Below are positions 1 to 10,475 of a DNA stretch of 64,000 nt, piece after piece. The notes below the pieces were generated by a model, which saw only the letters and a program-made list of their open reading frames with translations, was not told the origin of the DNA and did no database searches. The position numbers and the translations under genes are program-made. Origin of the DNA: Clavaria fumosa (lineage: Eukaryota > Basidiomycota > Agaricomycetes > Agaricales > Clavariaceae); the NCBI GenBank assembly GCA_951802425.1, contig OX637802.1, positions 3,162,001 to 3,226,000 on the forward strand. The letters are read 5' to 3'. Position 1 is the first letter of the stretch. Each line of letters begins with the position of its first letter.

Positions 1-1130
1 CCCGCTTCGATGCATTACATCACGTCGGCTGCATCTGATCTTGTTGGGGATATGATCAGAGGATCAGCTGATCTGTGATCGAGCTGTTCTGAGTCATGAT
101 CACTTGATCGATCGGTGTGATGCAGTGATCGAGTGAAACTGATCTTTGATCAGAGATCTTCTTAGGGGTGATCGTGTCTGGTGGATAGGGGTCTGCCCAA
201 TTGAGGTCGAGATCAGTCTGTGGCAGTTATTGGATAAAAGGACGGTCTTCCTCCTTTCGCCGTCCCTTCAGAGTCTGCCTGCTATGTGCTTCCAAGGCCA
301 CCACCTCGTCGAGTTCTTCCACAGCTCCTCCCTCTTCGCTCCCCGTACTGGAATCAAGCTCTCTTGCGATACCTTCCACTGGTGGGTTCAACTCGTCCCT
401 GCCGATGCGGACCTCTACTGGGTCCTCGACCGATGCTTCGCCTGTGGGGATCCCTCCCACCTTGTCAAGGATTGCTCCTTGACCCAAGGTCCTTACCGAC
501 GTATCTGTGACCTTCTCGAGGACCCTCATGGTGAGTTAGCCGAGCTGCTTCTCTCTGTCTCCAGTAAGTCTGATTCTTTATAGATTGGGACTGGGCTCCT
601 CCCCGTCCTCCCTCGCCAACTGTTTGGGCCACCACCCCTTGGGGTGACCAAGGTACTTGGTACCAAGGTGGGCAGGATTGGGCTGAGATCGGTTCTGGTC
701 CTGTACATCCGGCTTACCATCTCCAGGTCCAGATCCCCAACCTCTGGATACCCCGTTGGTGGCGCCTCCTCCGTCGCCCTCCCTTCCTACCGTTGACCTC
801 CCCCCCGCCTATTCCTCCCTCCCGTCTCCTACTCTGGACAACGGAGGTTCTCTCGGCGCTGTGCGAGATCTGCGAGAGGCTGCCCTGGAGGCGGGAATCT
901 GGGATGGTCAGTTCGCCTCCCATCCCTTGAGGGTAGCTCTCGGGTTCGTGGGTGAGTCTGACTTCTCAGACTCTTCAGATGAGTTGTGGGAAGAGGAGTC
1001 TTGGGGGTCTGAGTACGGCACCTCGGGCTCCTCCCTTGATGAAGAGGGGTCTTGGCTTTCTTTCGTGTAGATAAGTATTGTACTTATCTTGCGATAAAAT
1101 ATATATTTGGGGTTTAGCCCCTTGTTTGCT
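1..1130 (+). repeat. Gag-like repeat, copy A of an inverted pair
   Basis: This copy runs forward and matches, on the opposite strand, roughly 3455-4550. The match covers a GATC-dense leader, a zinc-knuckle reading frame (146-583) and a 3' part ending in a short AT-rich stretch near 1080-1130. Copy A keeps many CpG dinucleotides where copy B has TpG or CpA. The gypsy fragment between the copies is unrelated to them. I cannot assign the family: the CCHC knuckle points to a retroelement gag, but no polymerase is attached. Confidence 0.75.
146..583 (+). pseudogene. Gag-like zinc-knuckle ORF (repeat copy A)
   Basis: A 145-codon frame containing CFACGDPSHLVKDC, a classic C-X2-C-X4-H-X4-C knuckle of retroelement nucleocapsid proteins, at about residues 97-110. 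The same frame is recognisable in copy B on the minus strand (4014-4394), so it was once protein-coding. After the stop at 583 a second conserved stretch, readable in both copies (TPWGDQGTWYQGG and following), continues in another frame to about 1070, so the original protein was longer and is now broken. I do not recognise the element family. Confidence 0.5.
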
Positions 1131-1159
1131 TGATTGCACCGTGTTCCTTAAGTTAAACG

Positions 1160-2830
1160 ATTGAAATTTGCTGGCCTGGTAGTACGGATGACGCTTTCAT
1201 GACAGGTAAGCAGCCAGTCAATGAGTTCCTAACAGAGTTCAACCAGCTAGTCGCGAAGGCCAAACTCTTGGAGGAAACTCATGGAGACCTCCTCATCACC
1301 CTCCTTGAACCCACACTCAACTTTGCCATCACTGACTGCATGTATGCTGGTGCATCCCTTCCACCCAACTACTCTGCTTGGAAGAGGAAGGCCCTCGCCA
1401 CGATATGATGCTTGAACATTGCGATGCTATGTGCCCCGCCCAGCCCATCGTTTTTGTCAAACCACCCGACCGTCCGGCCCCACGACCTTCCGCACCCCCA
1501 CATCATGACCCAAACACCATGCAGGTCGACCAAATCCTGTCATGAGGCAATTGTTATAATTGTCAGCAGCCCGGTCACCTCATGCGCAACTGTCCGCTCC
1601 CTCGCAAGGCCCCCCGAGTTCCCTGAATTGACGTCCATGCCAATGACACCTCGACTGCCACTGTTGACAAGCTTGAGGCCCTGGTGGCCCAGCTCTGCAA
1701 CACCATCGAGGTGAAGGACAAGGAGCTCGGAGTGTTGAAAGAAGCGAAGGCAGATTTTCCCGCAGGTGAGGAGTGAAGGAAGCAGCCTCCCTGCCTAAGT
1801 CCCCCCCTTGTACTAGTGTCACATCAATATCATCCTCTGATTCTTGTCCTGAACTGCTTCTAAGGACAGTGAAAATAGTAGGCTGTCAGGAAACAGCCCA
1901 ACTTGAATTCAAAGTATGAATCTCCCCCCCTGCATTCCCAAGCAGAGCCATGCTCAGAAAGGTGCCCATCGAAAACACAATCCTGTCATCGACTGGTGGA
2001 CCCATTCCCTCAAATTCTGGCACTGCTGTGGCCTTCCCTGTAGTGCTGCAGTCCGCATCATTGCAAATGACTCACCTGATTGGCCAACACTCTTCCCATG
2101 AGTATTTGGAGAAGAGTTCTACAACATTCTACCCCTGTACCGCCCTGGAGTCGATATTGATATCCAGCTGGAGGATGGTGCCCATCCATACTGGTCCCAG
2201 ATTTACCTGATGCCCAAAGCCTACCAGGCTGAGCTTTGAAAATGGCTGGACAAAAACCTTGTGACTGGACACATTTATCCTGGTCAGTCGCCCTGGGCAA
2301 GCCCACTCTTCTTTAAGAATGAAGGAGACAAGCTCCGGCCTGTGGTCAACTACAAACGGTTGAACGAAGTCACAGTCAAGAATGCCTACCCTCTCCCTCT
2401 CATCTGGAACATCTATGACCACCTGCAGAAATTCCAATACTACTCAAAAATTGATATCCAGATGGGATTCAATAATATCTGGGCATTGAAGGAGAGTGAG
2501 AAGTTACTGGCATTCATATGCGAATACAGACAATTTCTTTGTCAAGTCATGCCTTTCAGGGTAACTAACACCCCTGCAATTTTTCAGGCCTTCATGGATG
2601 ATGCCCTAAAGGACCTGGTAGCCACTGGCCAAGTTTTTGTTTATATCGATGACATCCTTATCTGTTCCGATACTCACAAGGAACTCCATGACCTTATGGC
2701 ATGAGTTTTCCAGGTCCTCCAGGAGAATCACCTGACCGTCAAACCCATGAAGTGCGAATTTGAGTGGACAGAGGTGACTTTCCTTGAAAACAAAATCTGA
2801 CAAGGGACCATTGAGAAAAGCAAGAAAAGA
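1160..2830 (+). mobile_element. Ty3/gypsy fragment (gag, knuckle, RT), no LTRs
   Basis: Broken pieces occur in gag-pol order on the plus strand. At 1199-1408 there is a gag capsid tail with an NEFLTEFNQL-type motif. Near 1555-1600 the frame gives CYNCQQPGHLMRNC, a CCHC knuckle. At 2230-2704 there is reverse transcriptase. Frames shift and stops intervene between the pieces, and I see no protease, integrase or LTR. It is enclosed by the inverted gag-like repeat, so it may be older filler between two later insertions, or it may have been captured with them. Confidence 0.75.
2261..2704 (+). pseudogene. Gypsy reverse transcriptase fragment
   Basis: The frame shows the order of a Ty3-type RT: SPWASPLFF, KLRPVVNYKRLNEVTVKNAYPLP, a degenerate YYSKIDIQMGFNN block, then FVYIDDILICS with the catalytic YIDD motif at about residues 128-131. 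The open frame starts inside the domain and ends shortly after the motif with a TGA. Post-RT sequence is readable in shifted frames to about 2830. The copy cannot encode a working enzyme. Confidence 0.8.
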
Positions 2831-3056
2831 TGTTCAGTGGGACAAGATCTTCTGGAACCCCATTCTGGGCCTTGTCAGAGTTGACCAAGGTCCAGACAAA
2901 AGTCTTGAAGTAAGACATTGGGAAATCATGGGGTATCTTATAGACACCTTCAACAAACAAATAACAAACTTTGCTTCAATACCAGATTACTGGCTTCTTT
3001 TCAGAAAGCTGTCAACACAGCACATATAAGATCCAAACACTCTTTCCTTTAAGGAA

Positions 3057-3422
3057 TTACATTAGTTGTTGTCCAATGAAGCAGTGAAACAACTCACCAA
3101 TTCCTGGTTGTCCCATGAGGATGGCACCAGGTGCCCTACCTTGAATCTGTGCCAAATCCTCATGGTAGCCTTCAAGAAAATTGTATACCTGTATATAATT
3201 GGCATGGACCCAGATCTTTGTGTATACAAAATTGTTGATGCTGTCAAGGATGTAGCAACCTGAAATGAAGTCAGCATCCTTGTCCTTGTCCTCATCCTCA
3301 TCATTGTCCTCATTGTCCATCCTTTCACCCTCACCCATGTGCTCACCTCCATGTTGACCTTCATTTCTGACCTCACCTCCTATCATGGCAAGGACAATTG
3401 GGCATTGTGCCATGCTGTCCAA
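3057..3422 (-). pseudogene. P-loop NTPase-like gene fragment (Walker A part)
   Basis: A 121-codon open frame contains an acidic stretch (DNEDEDKD type) followed by an YIQVYNFLEG region and GAILMGQPGIGE, which reads like a Walker A motif (GQPGxGK) with the key lysine replaced by glutamate. This arrangement resembles the N-terminal half of multicopy P-loop NTPase (crinkler-like) proteins of Agaricomycetes. The frame stops straight after the motif. A fragment of a similar protein with the Walker B part lies at 10017-10475. Family assignment is from memory of motif order only. Confidence 0.35.
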
Positions 3423-3454
3423 CCAACAAATTTCAATCTTTTAACTTAAGAAAC

Positions 3455-4550
3455 ACTATGCAAATCCTAAGAACAAGGGGCCAAACCCCAGAACTATATT
3501 TTATCACAAGACAGATACAATATTCATCTATACAATGGAAAGCCAAGACCCCTCCTCATCAAAGGAGGAGCCTGAAGAACTATAATTGGACCCCCATGAC
3601 TCCTCTTCCCATGACTCCTTGGAGGAGTCAGAGAGAAGTCCAACTCACCCACAAACCCAAGAGCTGCCCTCAGGGGATGAGAGGTGAACTCTCCATTTTA
3701 GATCCCCACCTCCAGGGCTGCCTCTCACAGATCCTGCACAGCACCAAGAGGGCTCTCATTGTCCAGAGCAGGAGACAGGAGGGAGGAGTAGGAGGGGGAG
3801 AGATTGATGGAAGGAAAGGTAGGCAATGGAGGAGGCACCACCAACAGGGCACCCAGAGGTTGAAGATCTGGGCCTGAGGACAGTATGCAGGATGTACAGG
3901 ACCTGAACTGATCCCAGCCCAATCTTGCCCACCTTGGTACCAAGTACCTTGGTCACCCCAGGGGGTGGTGGCCCAAGTGATTGGCAAAGGAGGACAGGGA
4001 GTCCAGTCCCAACCTATAGAAAATCAGACTTACTGAAGACAGGGAGAAGCAACTTGGCTAACTCACCATGAGGGTCATTGAGGAGGTCACAGATGCATTG
4101 ATAGGGACCCTGGGTCAAGGAGTAATCCTTGATGAGGTGGGAAGGATCCCCACAAGTGAAACAATGGTTGAGGACCCAGTAAAGGTCTGCATCAGCAGGG
4201 ATGAGTTGAACCCACCAATGGAAGGTGTCACAAGAGAGCTTAACCCCAGTATGAGGGGTGAGGAGAGAGGAACTATGGAAGAACTCCACTAGGTGGTAAC
4301 CTTGGAAGCACATAGGAGCAGATTCTGAAGAGATGGTGAGAGGAGGAGGGCCCCCTTTTATCCAGTCACCATTGTGGGCTGATCTCAACCTCAACTAGAC
4401 AAGGCCCCTATCCATCAATCACAATCACCCCTAAGAAGATCTCTGATCAAGAGATCAGTTTCACTCAATCACTATACAATGTCATTTGATCAACCAATCA
4501 TGACTCAGAGCAGCTCAATCACAGATCACCAGATCCTTGATCAACCTTCA
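3455..4550 (-). repeat. Gag-like repeat, copy B of an inverted pair
   Basis: Reverse-oriented counterpart of 1-1130, starting at about 4550 with the same GATC-rich leader and ending at about 3455. It contains the zinc-knuckle frame (4014-4394, CFTCGDPSHLIKDY, where the last cysteine of the knuckle has become tyrosine) and the second conserved block (3670-3987). Most differences from copy A are C-to-T or G-to-A at CpG sites, so copy B has decayed further. Confidence 0.75.
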
Positions 4551-4559
4551 TATCCTTGC

Positions 4560-5160
4560 TTTTCTAAAACCAAGAGGGAGTAACAGTGCACACTCCATGG
4601 ATAAGAATGTGTTTTTCCACAATATCATATTTTTTGCTTGGACCACAACCAAAAGCAGGCATCCAGATACCTTGGATCAGGTGAAAAAGAGAACATCTGG
4701 ACTGAACAACTCTTGTGGGAAGCAGAAGGTAGGTAAATTGGTCCTTGTTGGGTGGAAATCCATTCCAAGACTTTCTTGCCTGAGTGCACTAAGAAACTGG
4801 TGTCAGAAGATGAACCACAGGAAGGTGTGATGACAGAAACTCACAGATTGTTTCTATCTGCCATGGCAACCACCATTACTAGCTTGAACTGTTTGTGCTG
4901 CCAAGAAATATCTGTCCTGCCCCATCAGGCAAAATTGTTTTGAAAGGTGAATACTGCATCAAGTTCTGGGGCAGTCTCGAATACCTCTCACAGGTGGAAT
5001 GTGAGGTAGGCCTCAAAACTGTTTCTGCATTTAGAATGTCTTTCAATATCATGGCATAGACATTTGAACAGTGAGAGATTGCCACTCTGATTCAACCACT
5101 GCAATGCCATGAGAGTAGCCAGCAGCTCATTGAGCACTGTGTTCTTAGTTCCAGGTTTAT
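4560..5160. other. No gene recognised; decayed sequence
   Basis: Short open frames on both strands, none with a motif I recognise. CpG is rare. Given its position it may be the 3' part of the disrupted P-loop NTPase-like gene described at 5160-5587, but I cannot read a convincing frame here. Confidence 0.3.
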
Positions 5161-5587
5161 GTCAAGCAAATCCATATTTGAGAAAGGTCACTCTGTCTTG
5201 AGAACTGAACAAGCTCAAAGAATAATGTCCATATAGAATTTGGTCATAGATAGCATCAGCAAGTGTTGACACCTGCATACCATCTATTGACAGTGAACAA
5301 GGTTTAAGGCAGTTTCAATTTGCCAAATTAGAGACAATGGGATGACTCACTCATCTTCTCAAATTTCAAATTGCTTACCCTGGACTCAAGATTGAAATTG
5401 AAGGGAAGTTGAGGCTCATGGTTGGTCCAGTCTTTTCCATCAGTTGGCACAAAGCCTGTAAACACTTCCACATATTTGTCAATGGTTCTGTGAGGGCACT
5501 GATACCTGGCCTCAAGAGAGTCACATTGCTATGATATCTGGTGAAAGGATTCACAATAGCATTGAGAACTTGTTGTGGAAAAATTAG
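5160..5587 (-). pseudogene. P-loop NTPase-like gene, part 3' of a copia insertion
   Basis: Reading the minus strand away from the copia element, one frame gives a stretch including HRTIDKYVEVFTGFVPTDGK near 5430-5500, followed by a possible GT intron start. This resembles the segment that follows Walker B in Agaricomycete crinkler-like P-loop proteins. The 10017-10475 fragment ends at the other side of the copia element in compatible order and orientation, so both look like halves of one gene split by the insertion. The region has internal stops and is not functional. Confidence 0.4.
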
Positions 5588-5592
5588 GATTG
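5588..5592. repeat. Target site duplication GATTG (left), copia 1
   Basis: GATTG directly precedes the left LTR and is repeated directly after the right LTR at 10012-10016, the 5-bp duplication expected for an LTR retrotransposon. Confidence 0.85.
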
Positions 5593-5841
5593 TGTAGAAA
5601 TAACTAAAGTGATCTTTATTAGCTCAGTTGTAGTAAAGACTGTCAGTAGTAGTACCTAAAGTGATCTTTATACTACTCCAATTGGTCAGAAGATGTGAAA
5701 TGCGGAATAGAATGCAGGTTACTCACAGCTCAGTCGTAGTAAAGACTGAGCCATGAAAAAGAAAGTCGTACGGCTAAAAAGAGTAATTAAATGTCCGCTT
5801 GAGTAAGCGGTTGCATTACCGCTAGCACAGCAACAACGACA
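5593..5841 (-). repeat. 3' LTR of copia 1 (249 bp)
   Basis: Begins TGTAGAAATAACTAAAG and ends CAACAACGACA on the plus strand (TG...CA on both strands). Relative to the right LTR it carries an extra stretch of about 52 bp in which the ACCTAAAGTGATCTTTAT block is repeated, so the copies are unequal in length (249 versus 197 bp). Confidence 0.9.
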
Positions 5842-5853
5842 CTCCCCCTCAAG
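5842..5853 (-). other. Polypurine tract of copia 1
   Basis: On the element strand a run of A/G (TTGAGGGGGAGTG) abuts the 3' LTR, the usual second-strand primer site. It overlaps the end of the RNase H frame at 5849. Confidence 0.75.
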
Positions 5854-7903
5854 CGGGCAGCAATGCGAGTTCGCACACAAAAACGGTGAACGCAGGGTGC
5901 ACAAGGGGTTTTGTAAGGCCATCGGTGACATTCTCACTGGTTGGGACATACTTGACTGCAATTGTCCCATGTTCTACCGCTTCTCGCACTAGGTGATGGC
6001 GAATATCAATATGTTTTGTATGCGCATGAAACTTGTTGTCCTTTGCTATGGCGATAGTCGACATGTTGTCAACCCAGAGCTTCGTTGCACCTTCTTCGTG
6101 CGCTCCCACCTCTGTCAGGAAAGTTCGCACCCAGTAAATTTCTCTTGCGGCATGCGCCGCAGCGACATACTCTGCTTCAGTGCTTGACTGCATGACCAAC
6201 GTCTGTCTTTTCGATGACCATGTCACTGCGCCTTGTCCAAGTCTCATCACGAACCCCGAGATGGAGTGCTGATCCGCTTGCGAGGCGCAATCTGCATCCG
6301 AGAAGACCTCAGGGCGGATTCCCGCACCGCCCAATGTGAGCCAGAGGTTGCGGGTCGTGTGGAGGTATCTGATCACCCACATGAGTGCTTCCCAGTGCTC
6401 CTGCACGGGGTTTTGAGTGAACTGCGATAGTATCCCAATCGCGAGCTGTACGTCAGGGCGGGTGATAACGGCAGGCAAAAGGACCCCTCCGCAGGCCTCC
6501 TGATACGGTACGTCTATCGGTTGCTTCGGGCATTGATCCTTCGACAGCAGGACATTCGGATCCATCGCTATATGGACTTCGTGTCCTTTCTCAAGGCCAA
6601 AACGTTTTGCAAGTGCCTCAATATACACTTTTTGACTCAGTGCAAGCGTTTTCGCCATCCTGTCCCTCTTGACTTCGAACCCAAGTAACCACGTGAGCTC
6701 CCCTTGGTCCGTGATTTCGAATGAGGCCCTCAGCTCCCTTTTCACACAGTCAACCACAGCCCTGGAATTTCGCAGGCAGCAAACCTTTCCTACTTCCTTA
6801 TCGCCCAGTGCTCCACTCAGTGGCTCCATGTAGACCTTGTCTTCAAGGTCGGCGTTCAGGTAAGCGCTCACGACGTCTATCTGGTCAATTTCCCAGTTCC
6901 ATTGGGCAGCCAGAGTCAGCAATAGCCTTATTGATCCAATTTTCGCAGCCGCAGCAAAAGTTTCATCGTAGTTTACACCCTTTGTTTGATGATGTCTGCC
7001 AGTGACGACTCGCGCCTTGTACTTGACGACCTCGCCATTCGGTCCAAGCTTTACCTTGAAAACATATCCACAGGGGATTACTGGTTTGTTTGTTGGACGG
7101 TCAACAATGTCCCAGGTGTGTAGGCGCTTTAGAATGTCGAGCTCAGCCTGATAGGCCTGTTTCCACTGACTTGCGTTGGGGCTGGCTAGTGCCTGAGTGA
7201 GTGTGCGGGGCTCACTACTGATTGCGCCTGCATATAGGGCGATCAAGGGTACATCGCCAGTGTAGTCTAGAGCAATGTTTGCGTTGCTGACATTTGCTCT
7301 TTCTGGGGGATAGCCAGCAAGGGTCCTGTAGTATCCCTGCTGCGGGCGTGTGTGGCAGGGGCGTTCCTTGTCATCTGCAGGTGGGTCAGAGAGTGGTGGT
7401 TGAACAGTTTCTGCGCCATCAGCGTCAAGGGGATCAGGCTGGTCATCATTAGAAGGTGAGTGGGGACGCAGTGTGGGTTTTCTTCTCTCCCCTTCATGCT
7501 GCGTCACTCCATGCCAGATCACCGTGTCGGGGCTCTCATCTCGGTTGAATACAACCTTGCGCTCAATCCTGACCTGCCTTTTATCAGGAAAATAAATGCG
7601 GTACCCGGTGCTTGTTGCGTCAAAACCAATGAAGTGGCCCATTCGCACACGAGACTTGAGCTTTCCGGCCTTGACAATTTTGACCCAGGCTGTGGTTCCG
7701 AAAGCAACTGCGCAAGAGAGATCAGGGTGTTTCCCGTAGCGGGCTCGGAAAGGAGTGCGACCGTCGAGTGCACGCATGGGTGCCCTGTTTTTTATCCATG
7801 CTGCGTGACTCATGGCCTCACCCCACAGATTTTTTGGGAGCTTGGAGTCAATGAGCATAGCTCTCGCAAGCTCAACCTTCGTCCTGTTCCATCGTTCCAC
7901 CAC
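5849..7903 (-). pseudogene. Copia 1 pol: integrase end, RT with core deletion, RNase H
   Basis: A 684-codon frame. It starts in the integrase core (VVERWNRTKVELARAM, with the catalytic-glutamate region of the DDE domain), followed by the copia linker ending in PDKRQVRIERKVVF. RT begins at about residue 230 (KLGPNGEVVKYKARVV, then IDQIDVVSAYLNADLEDKVYM). The fingers-palm segment from about GKVCCLR jumps straight to ELRASFEITDQGELTWLLGF, so the YGLKQ and YVDD blocks are missing. RNase H is complete in outline (SDADCASQ, SSTEAEYVAAA, KHIDIRHH, DGLTKPL). The frame should be continuous with the upstream ORF but is displaced by a frameshift near 7920. Confidence 0.9.
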
Positions 7904-9810
7904 ACTGACTTGCTCGTGCTGTGCACAGTGAGTTCTCGTTTGATCCCTTTGGAGGCTAGGTGGTCTGAGAAGTTTTTGGAGGTGAACTCAGCACCATGGT
8001 TTGAGCGTAAGTACTTCACTTTTACACCATTTTGGGTTTCTAGGGCTGCCTCAAACTTTTTGTAGGTGTTGAGGGCCTTGGATTTATCATGTAGCAGATA
8101 GAGCTTGGTCCATCGTGTCGCATCGTCAACAAAGTCGATGGTATAACGGTTTCCTCCTAGGGATTGGACAGATGCTGGCCCCCACAGATCCATGTGGATC
8201 CGCTTGCCAAATTGCTTGGCAATGTTGGTGGCCTTCTGCGGGAATGGTTGACGGTGAGGTTTGGCTCGTGCACAGGCATCACAAAATGGTGCATCTGACG
8301 TGTCATCTACTTCGATCCCTAAAACCTTGCCTGACAGAACTGCATGCTTTACTGCAGCGTAGTGGATGTGCCCAAGGATGCAATGCGCCTCTAACATTGT
8401 AAGTTTTTGTGTTTTCATTGCTGCAAGGGCTTCGTCTGACATAGGCGATGGTCTTGGTAACCGGTATAGGCTGTTCGTCTTCGGGATTATAGCTAGAAGT
8501 TTTCCTTGTGCGCTTTTTACAACACACAGGTTATCTGCGAACTTTGTGATATAGCCGGCTTTGGAGAGTTTGTCAATGGAGATGAGGGTGTAGGCCATCG
8601 TAGGTGCGTGCGCAACGTCCTTCAGCCTGAATGTACTGATGTTATTTCCATTTGCCACCTGTAGGATTATGTTGCCATGACCTATCGCACTCATTTCTCT
8701 TCCATCGGCGGCTGTTATGGGCTGTTTGCTTGTAGCTGAGTAACTGACGAACATAGCTCTGTCCGGGCAAAAATGCACTGTGGCACTGCTGTCCAGTATG
8801 ATCTCGGACAACCTAGGGGGGGTTGCCACTGTGGCAATGTCCTTGGACGGTCCTTTGAGGGACGTAAAGGCCAGGTATTCATTGCGGTCATCCTTGTTTT
8901 GACTGACCGTAGCTGCAGTGTTCGCAGCTTCACCCTTCTTTTGCCATGGGGCTTGACCTTCCTTGGCACCTCCTTTCTGGAAGCAGTTCATGGTCTTATG
9001 GTTCGTGTGTTGACAGTTTCCACATGGAGTTTTATTTTCTGATGAGTTAGATTTTTCTTGTTGGCCTTTGCCCTTTTTTGCGTTGAGTGCGGCGTCACCA
9101 GACTTTGATGACTGGTTGACAAGCTCACACTGTTGAGCCTCCTCGAGGATGATGCACATCAAGTCATTCAGGTTCAGAACGTTTCCAGAGAGGTTGGCGC
9201 TGTGTGTGATGGAGTGTAGCAATGTGCAGTAACTCAGAGGGATGGACATAAGTATAATCGTCGCAAAGTCATTGTTGTTGACTGAAGATCCCATTGCGTC
9301 TAGCTCTTCTTGTACTTTTATCATGATGTTTAGGTGGGCTTTTATATTGCCGTCCTCGTCGCAGTGCATTGTTTGGAGCCTGTGGTGGGTATCCACCTTG
9401 TGAAGCTGACTTTTGATTGTAGCATCCCTTCGGATTGCGGTCCACATGTCGACAACGGACATATTTTTGATGAGCATCGCCAGGCAGGGTGATACCATGG
9501 TGAGCATTACGTGTTGCGCACTGTAATCCTTTTGCTCGTAGTCATCAAATTTTTTCTCCTTTTCTTCCAGATCCTTGTCAGTCGCTCTGGTCCCTGGGGT
9601 TTTCATTGGGATACCATCCACAAGGGGGTAAGCGACTGGTTTTCGCGCAGTTCCGTCAACATGTCTAATCAAACCTCGGGCTCCCATAGCTGTCTGGACC
9701 TTCAACTGGTAGTCGGGCCAGTTTGCTCCATCATCGCAGAGACAAGGGACAGTGATAGCGTTGCTCATCGAGTTTGTAGAAGTTGATTCGGGATGCGTAA
9801 CAAGTCTCAT
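7810..9810 (-). pseudogene. Copia 1 gag, protease and integrase N-terminal part
   Basis: A 666-codon frame. The start ATG (9808-9810) lies only 4 nt from the LTR, inside the putative primer binding site. Residues about 1-240 are a UBN2-like copia gag. A knuckle CGNCQHTNHKTMNC follows at about 262-275. The protease active site reads LDSSATVHFC at about residue 340, where the usual DSGA is DSSA, a substitution likely to harm activity. The GAG-pre-integrase HHCC zinc module (CILGHIHYAAVKH...CDACARAK) is at about 480-525, and the integrase core with HMDLWGP follows. The frame breaks near 7920, where the canonical HEQ..VVER continues in another frame. Confidence 0.9.
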
Positions 9811-9814
9811 AATC
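9799..9814 (-). other. Putative primer binding site, tRNA-Met anticodon-arm type
   Basis: Immediately inside the 5' LTR the plus strand reads GTCTCATAATC(T), identical to the anticodon arm of eukaryotic elongator tRNA-Met (loop CTCATAA). The element strand is therefore complementary to that tRNA, as in copia-type elements primed by a tRNA fragment rather than by the tRNA 3' end. The ATG of gag is the complement of the CAT anticodon. The same motif stands at 19764-19775 in copia 2. That it actually primes is an inference. Confidence 0.55.
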
Positions 9815-10011
9815 TGTAGAAATAACTAAAGTGATCTTTATTCTACTCCAATTGGTCAGAAGATGTGAAATGCAGAATAGAATGCGGGTTACTCACAGCT
9901 CAGTCATAGTAAAGACTGAGCCATGAAAAAGAAAGTCGTATGGCTAAAAAGTGTAATTAAATGTCTGCTTGAGTAAGCAGTTGCGTTACCACTAGCACAG
10001 CAACAATGACA
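9815..10011 (-). repeat. 5' LTR of copia 1 (197 bp)
   Basis: Begins TGTAGAAATAACTAAAGTG and ends CAACAATGACA on the plus strand, homologous to the left LTR but without its internal duplication. Several CpG sites of the left LTR are TpG or CpA here and vice versa. It is followed by the second GATTG target copy. Confidence 0.9.
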
Positions 10012-10016
10012 GATTG
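10012..10016. repeat. Target site duplication GATTG (right), copia 1
   Basis: Second copy of the 5-bp duplication flanking copia 1; pairs with 5588-5592. Confidence 0.85.
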
Positions 10017-10475
10017 TTACCTTCCATGTAACCAGCCCCACACCCAGACAAGAAACTCCACCCAGTGTGGGTCAGCCCAACATGCTGGCACATACCATTT
10101 GATACATTTGGCCTGAGACCTGGGTTTCTTGAATGCACTGATGTCAGACTTGATATCATACTGTTCCCACTTTAGGGCAGATAACTCCAATTTATCTTTG
10201 AGGTCTTGAAGCTTGATGCCCATCCCCAAAAGCACAAGATGCATTTGCCAGGGTTGAAGCACCATGCTGCACAAAAGCCATATTTCTTGCAATGCAGGAC
10301 ACATGCTTGAGTAATTGCCTGATGTAAAATCTCTGTGATGTAGAGTAGCAGTGATTTGCACTTCATCAAGTATGCAGAAAAAAGGGGGGCATTCCATCTC
10401 ACCCATGGGAGGATTGTAAATATTTTGCAATAAACTGGAGAGTTCTCCATACTGCTTGCAAATCCAAGACTTCAA
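10017..10475 (-). pseudogene. P-loop NTPase-like gene, part 5' of a copia insertion
   Basis: A 152-codon frame with FCILDEVQITATLHHRDF, a hydrophobic-DE Walker B-like motif at about residues 33-50, then MCPALQEIW, LGMGIKLQDLKDKL and a C-terminal GWLHGR. The order Walker B, alternating hydrophobic segment and W-GR resembles crinkler-like P-loop NTPases that are multicopy in Agaricomycetes. The reading frame is cut at its C-terminal side by copia 1 and similar downstream sequence resumes beyond the element at 5587. CpG is nearly absent, so this is an old relic. Confidence 0.4.

Larger units (their letters stand above)
5593..10011 (-). mobile_element. Ty1/copia retrotransposon 1, two LTRs, non-autonomous
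   Basis: The element is bounded by LTRs 5593-5841 and 9815-10011 and by GATTG target duplications. On the minus strand the order is LTR, PBS, gag, protease, integrase, reverse transcriptase, RNase H, polypurine tract, LTR, which is the copia order (integrase before RT). It has two inactivating lesions: a frameshift in the integrase near 7920, and loss of the RT core including the YVDD box near 6745-6785. The two LTRs differ by a roughly 52-bp internal duplication in the left one and by scattered substitutions. It sits inside a decayed P-loop NTPase-like gene. Confidence 0.95.

Noticed and set aside
7810..7920. Programmed frameshift between copia 1 ORFs
   Set aside because: The shift lies inside the integrase catalytic core, not between gag and pol, and the RT core is deleted, so it is a lesion.
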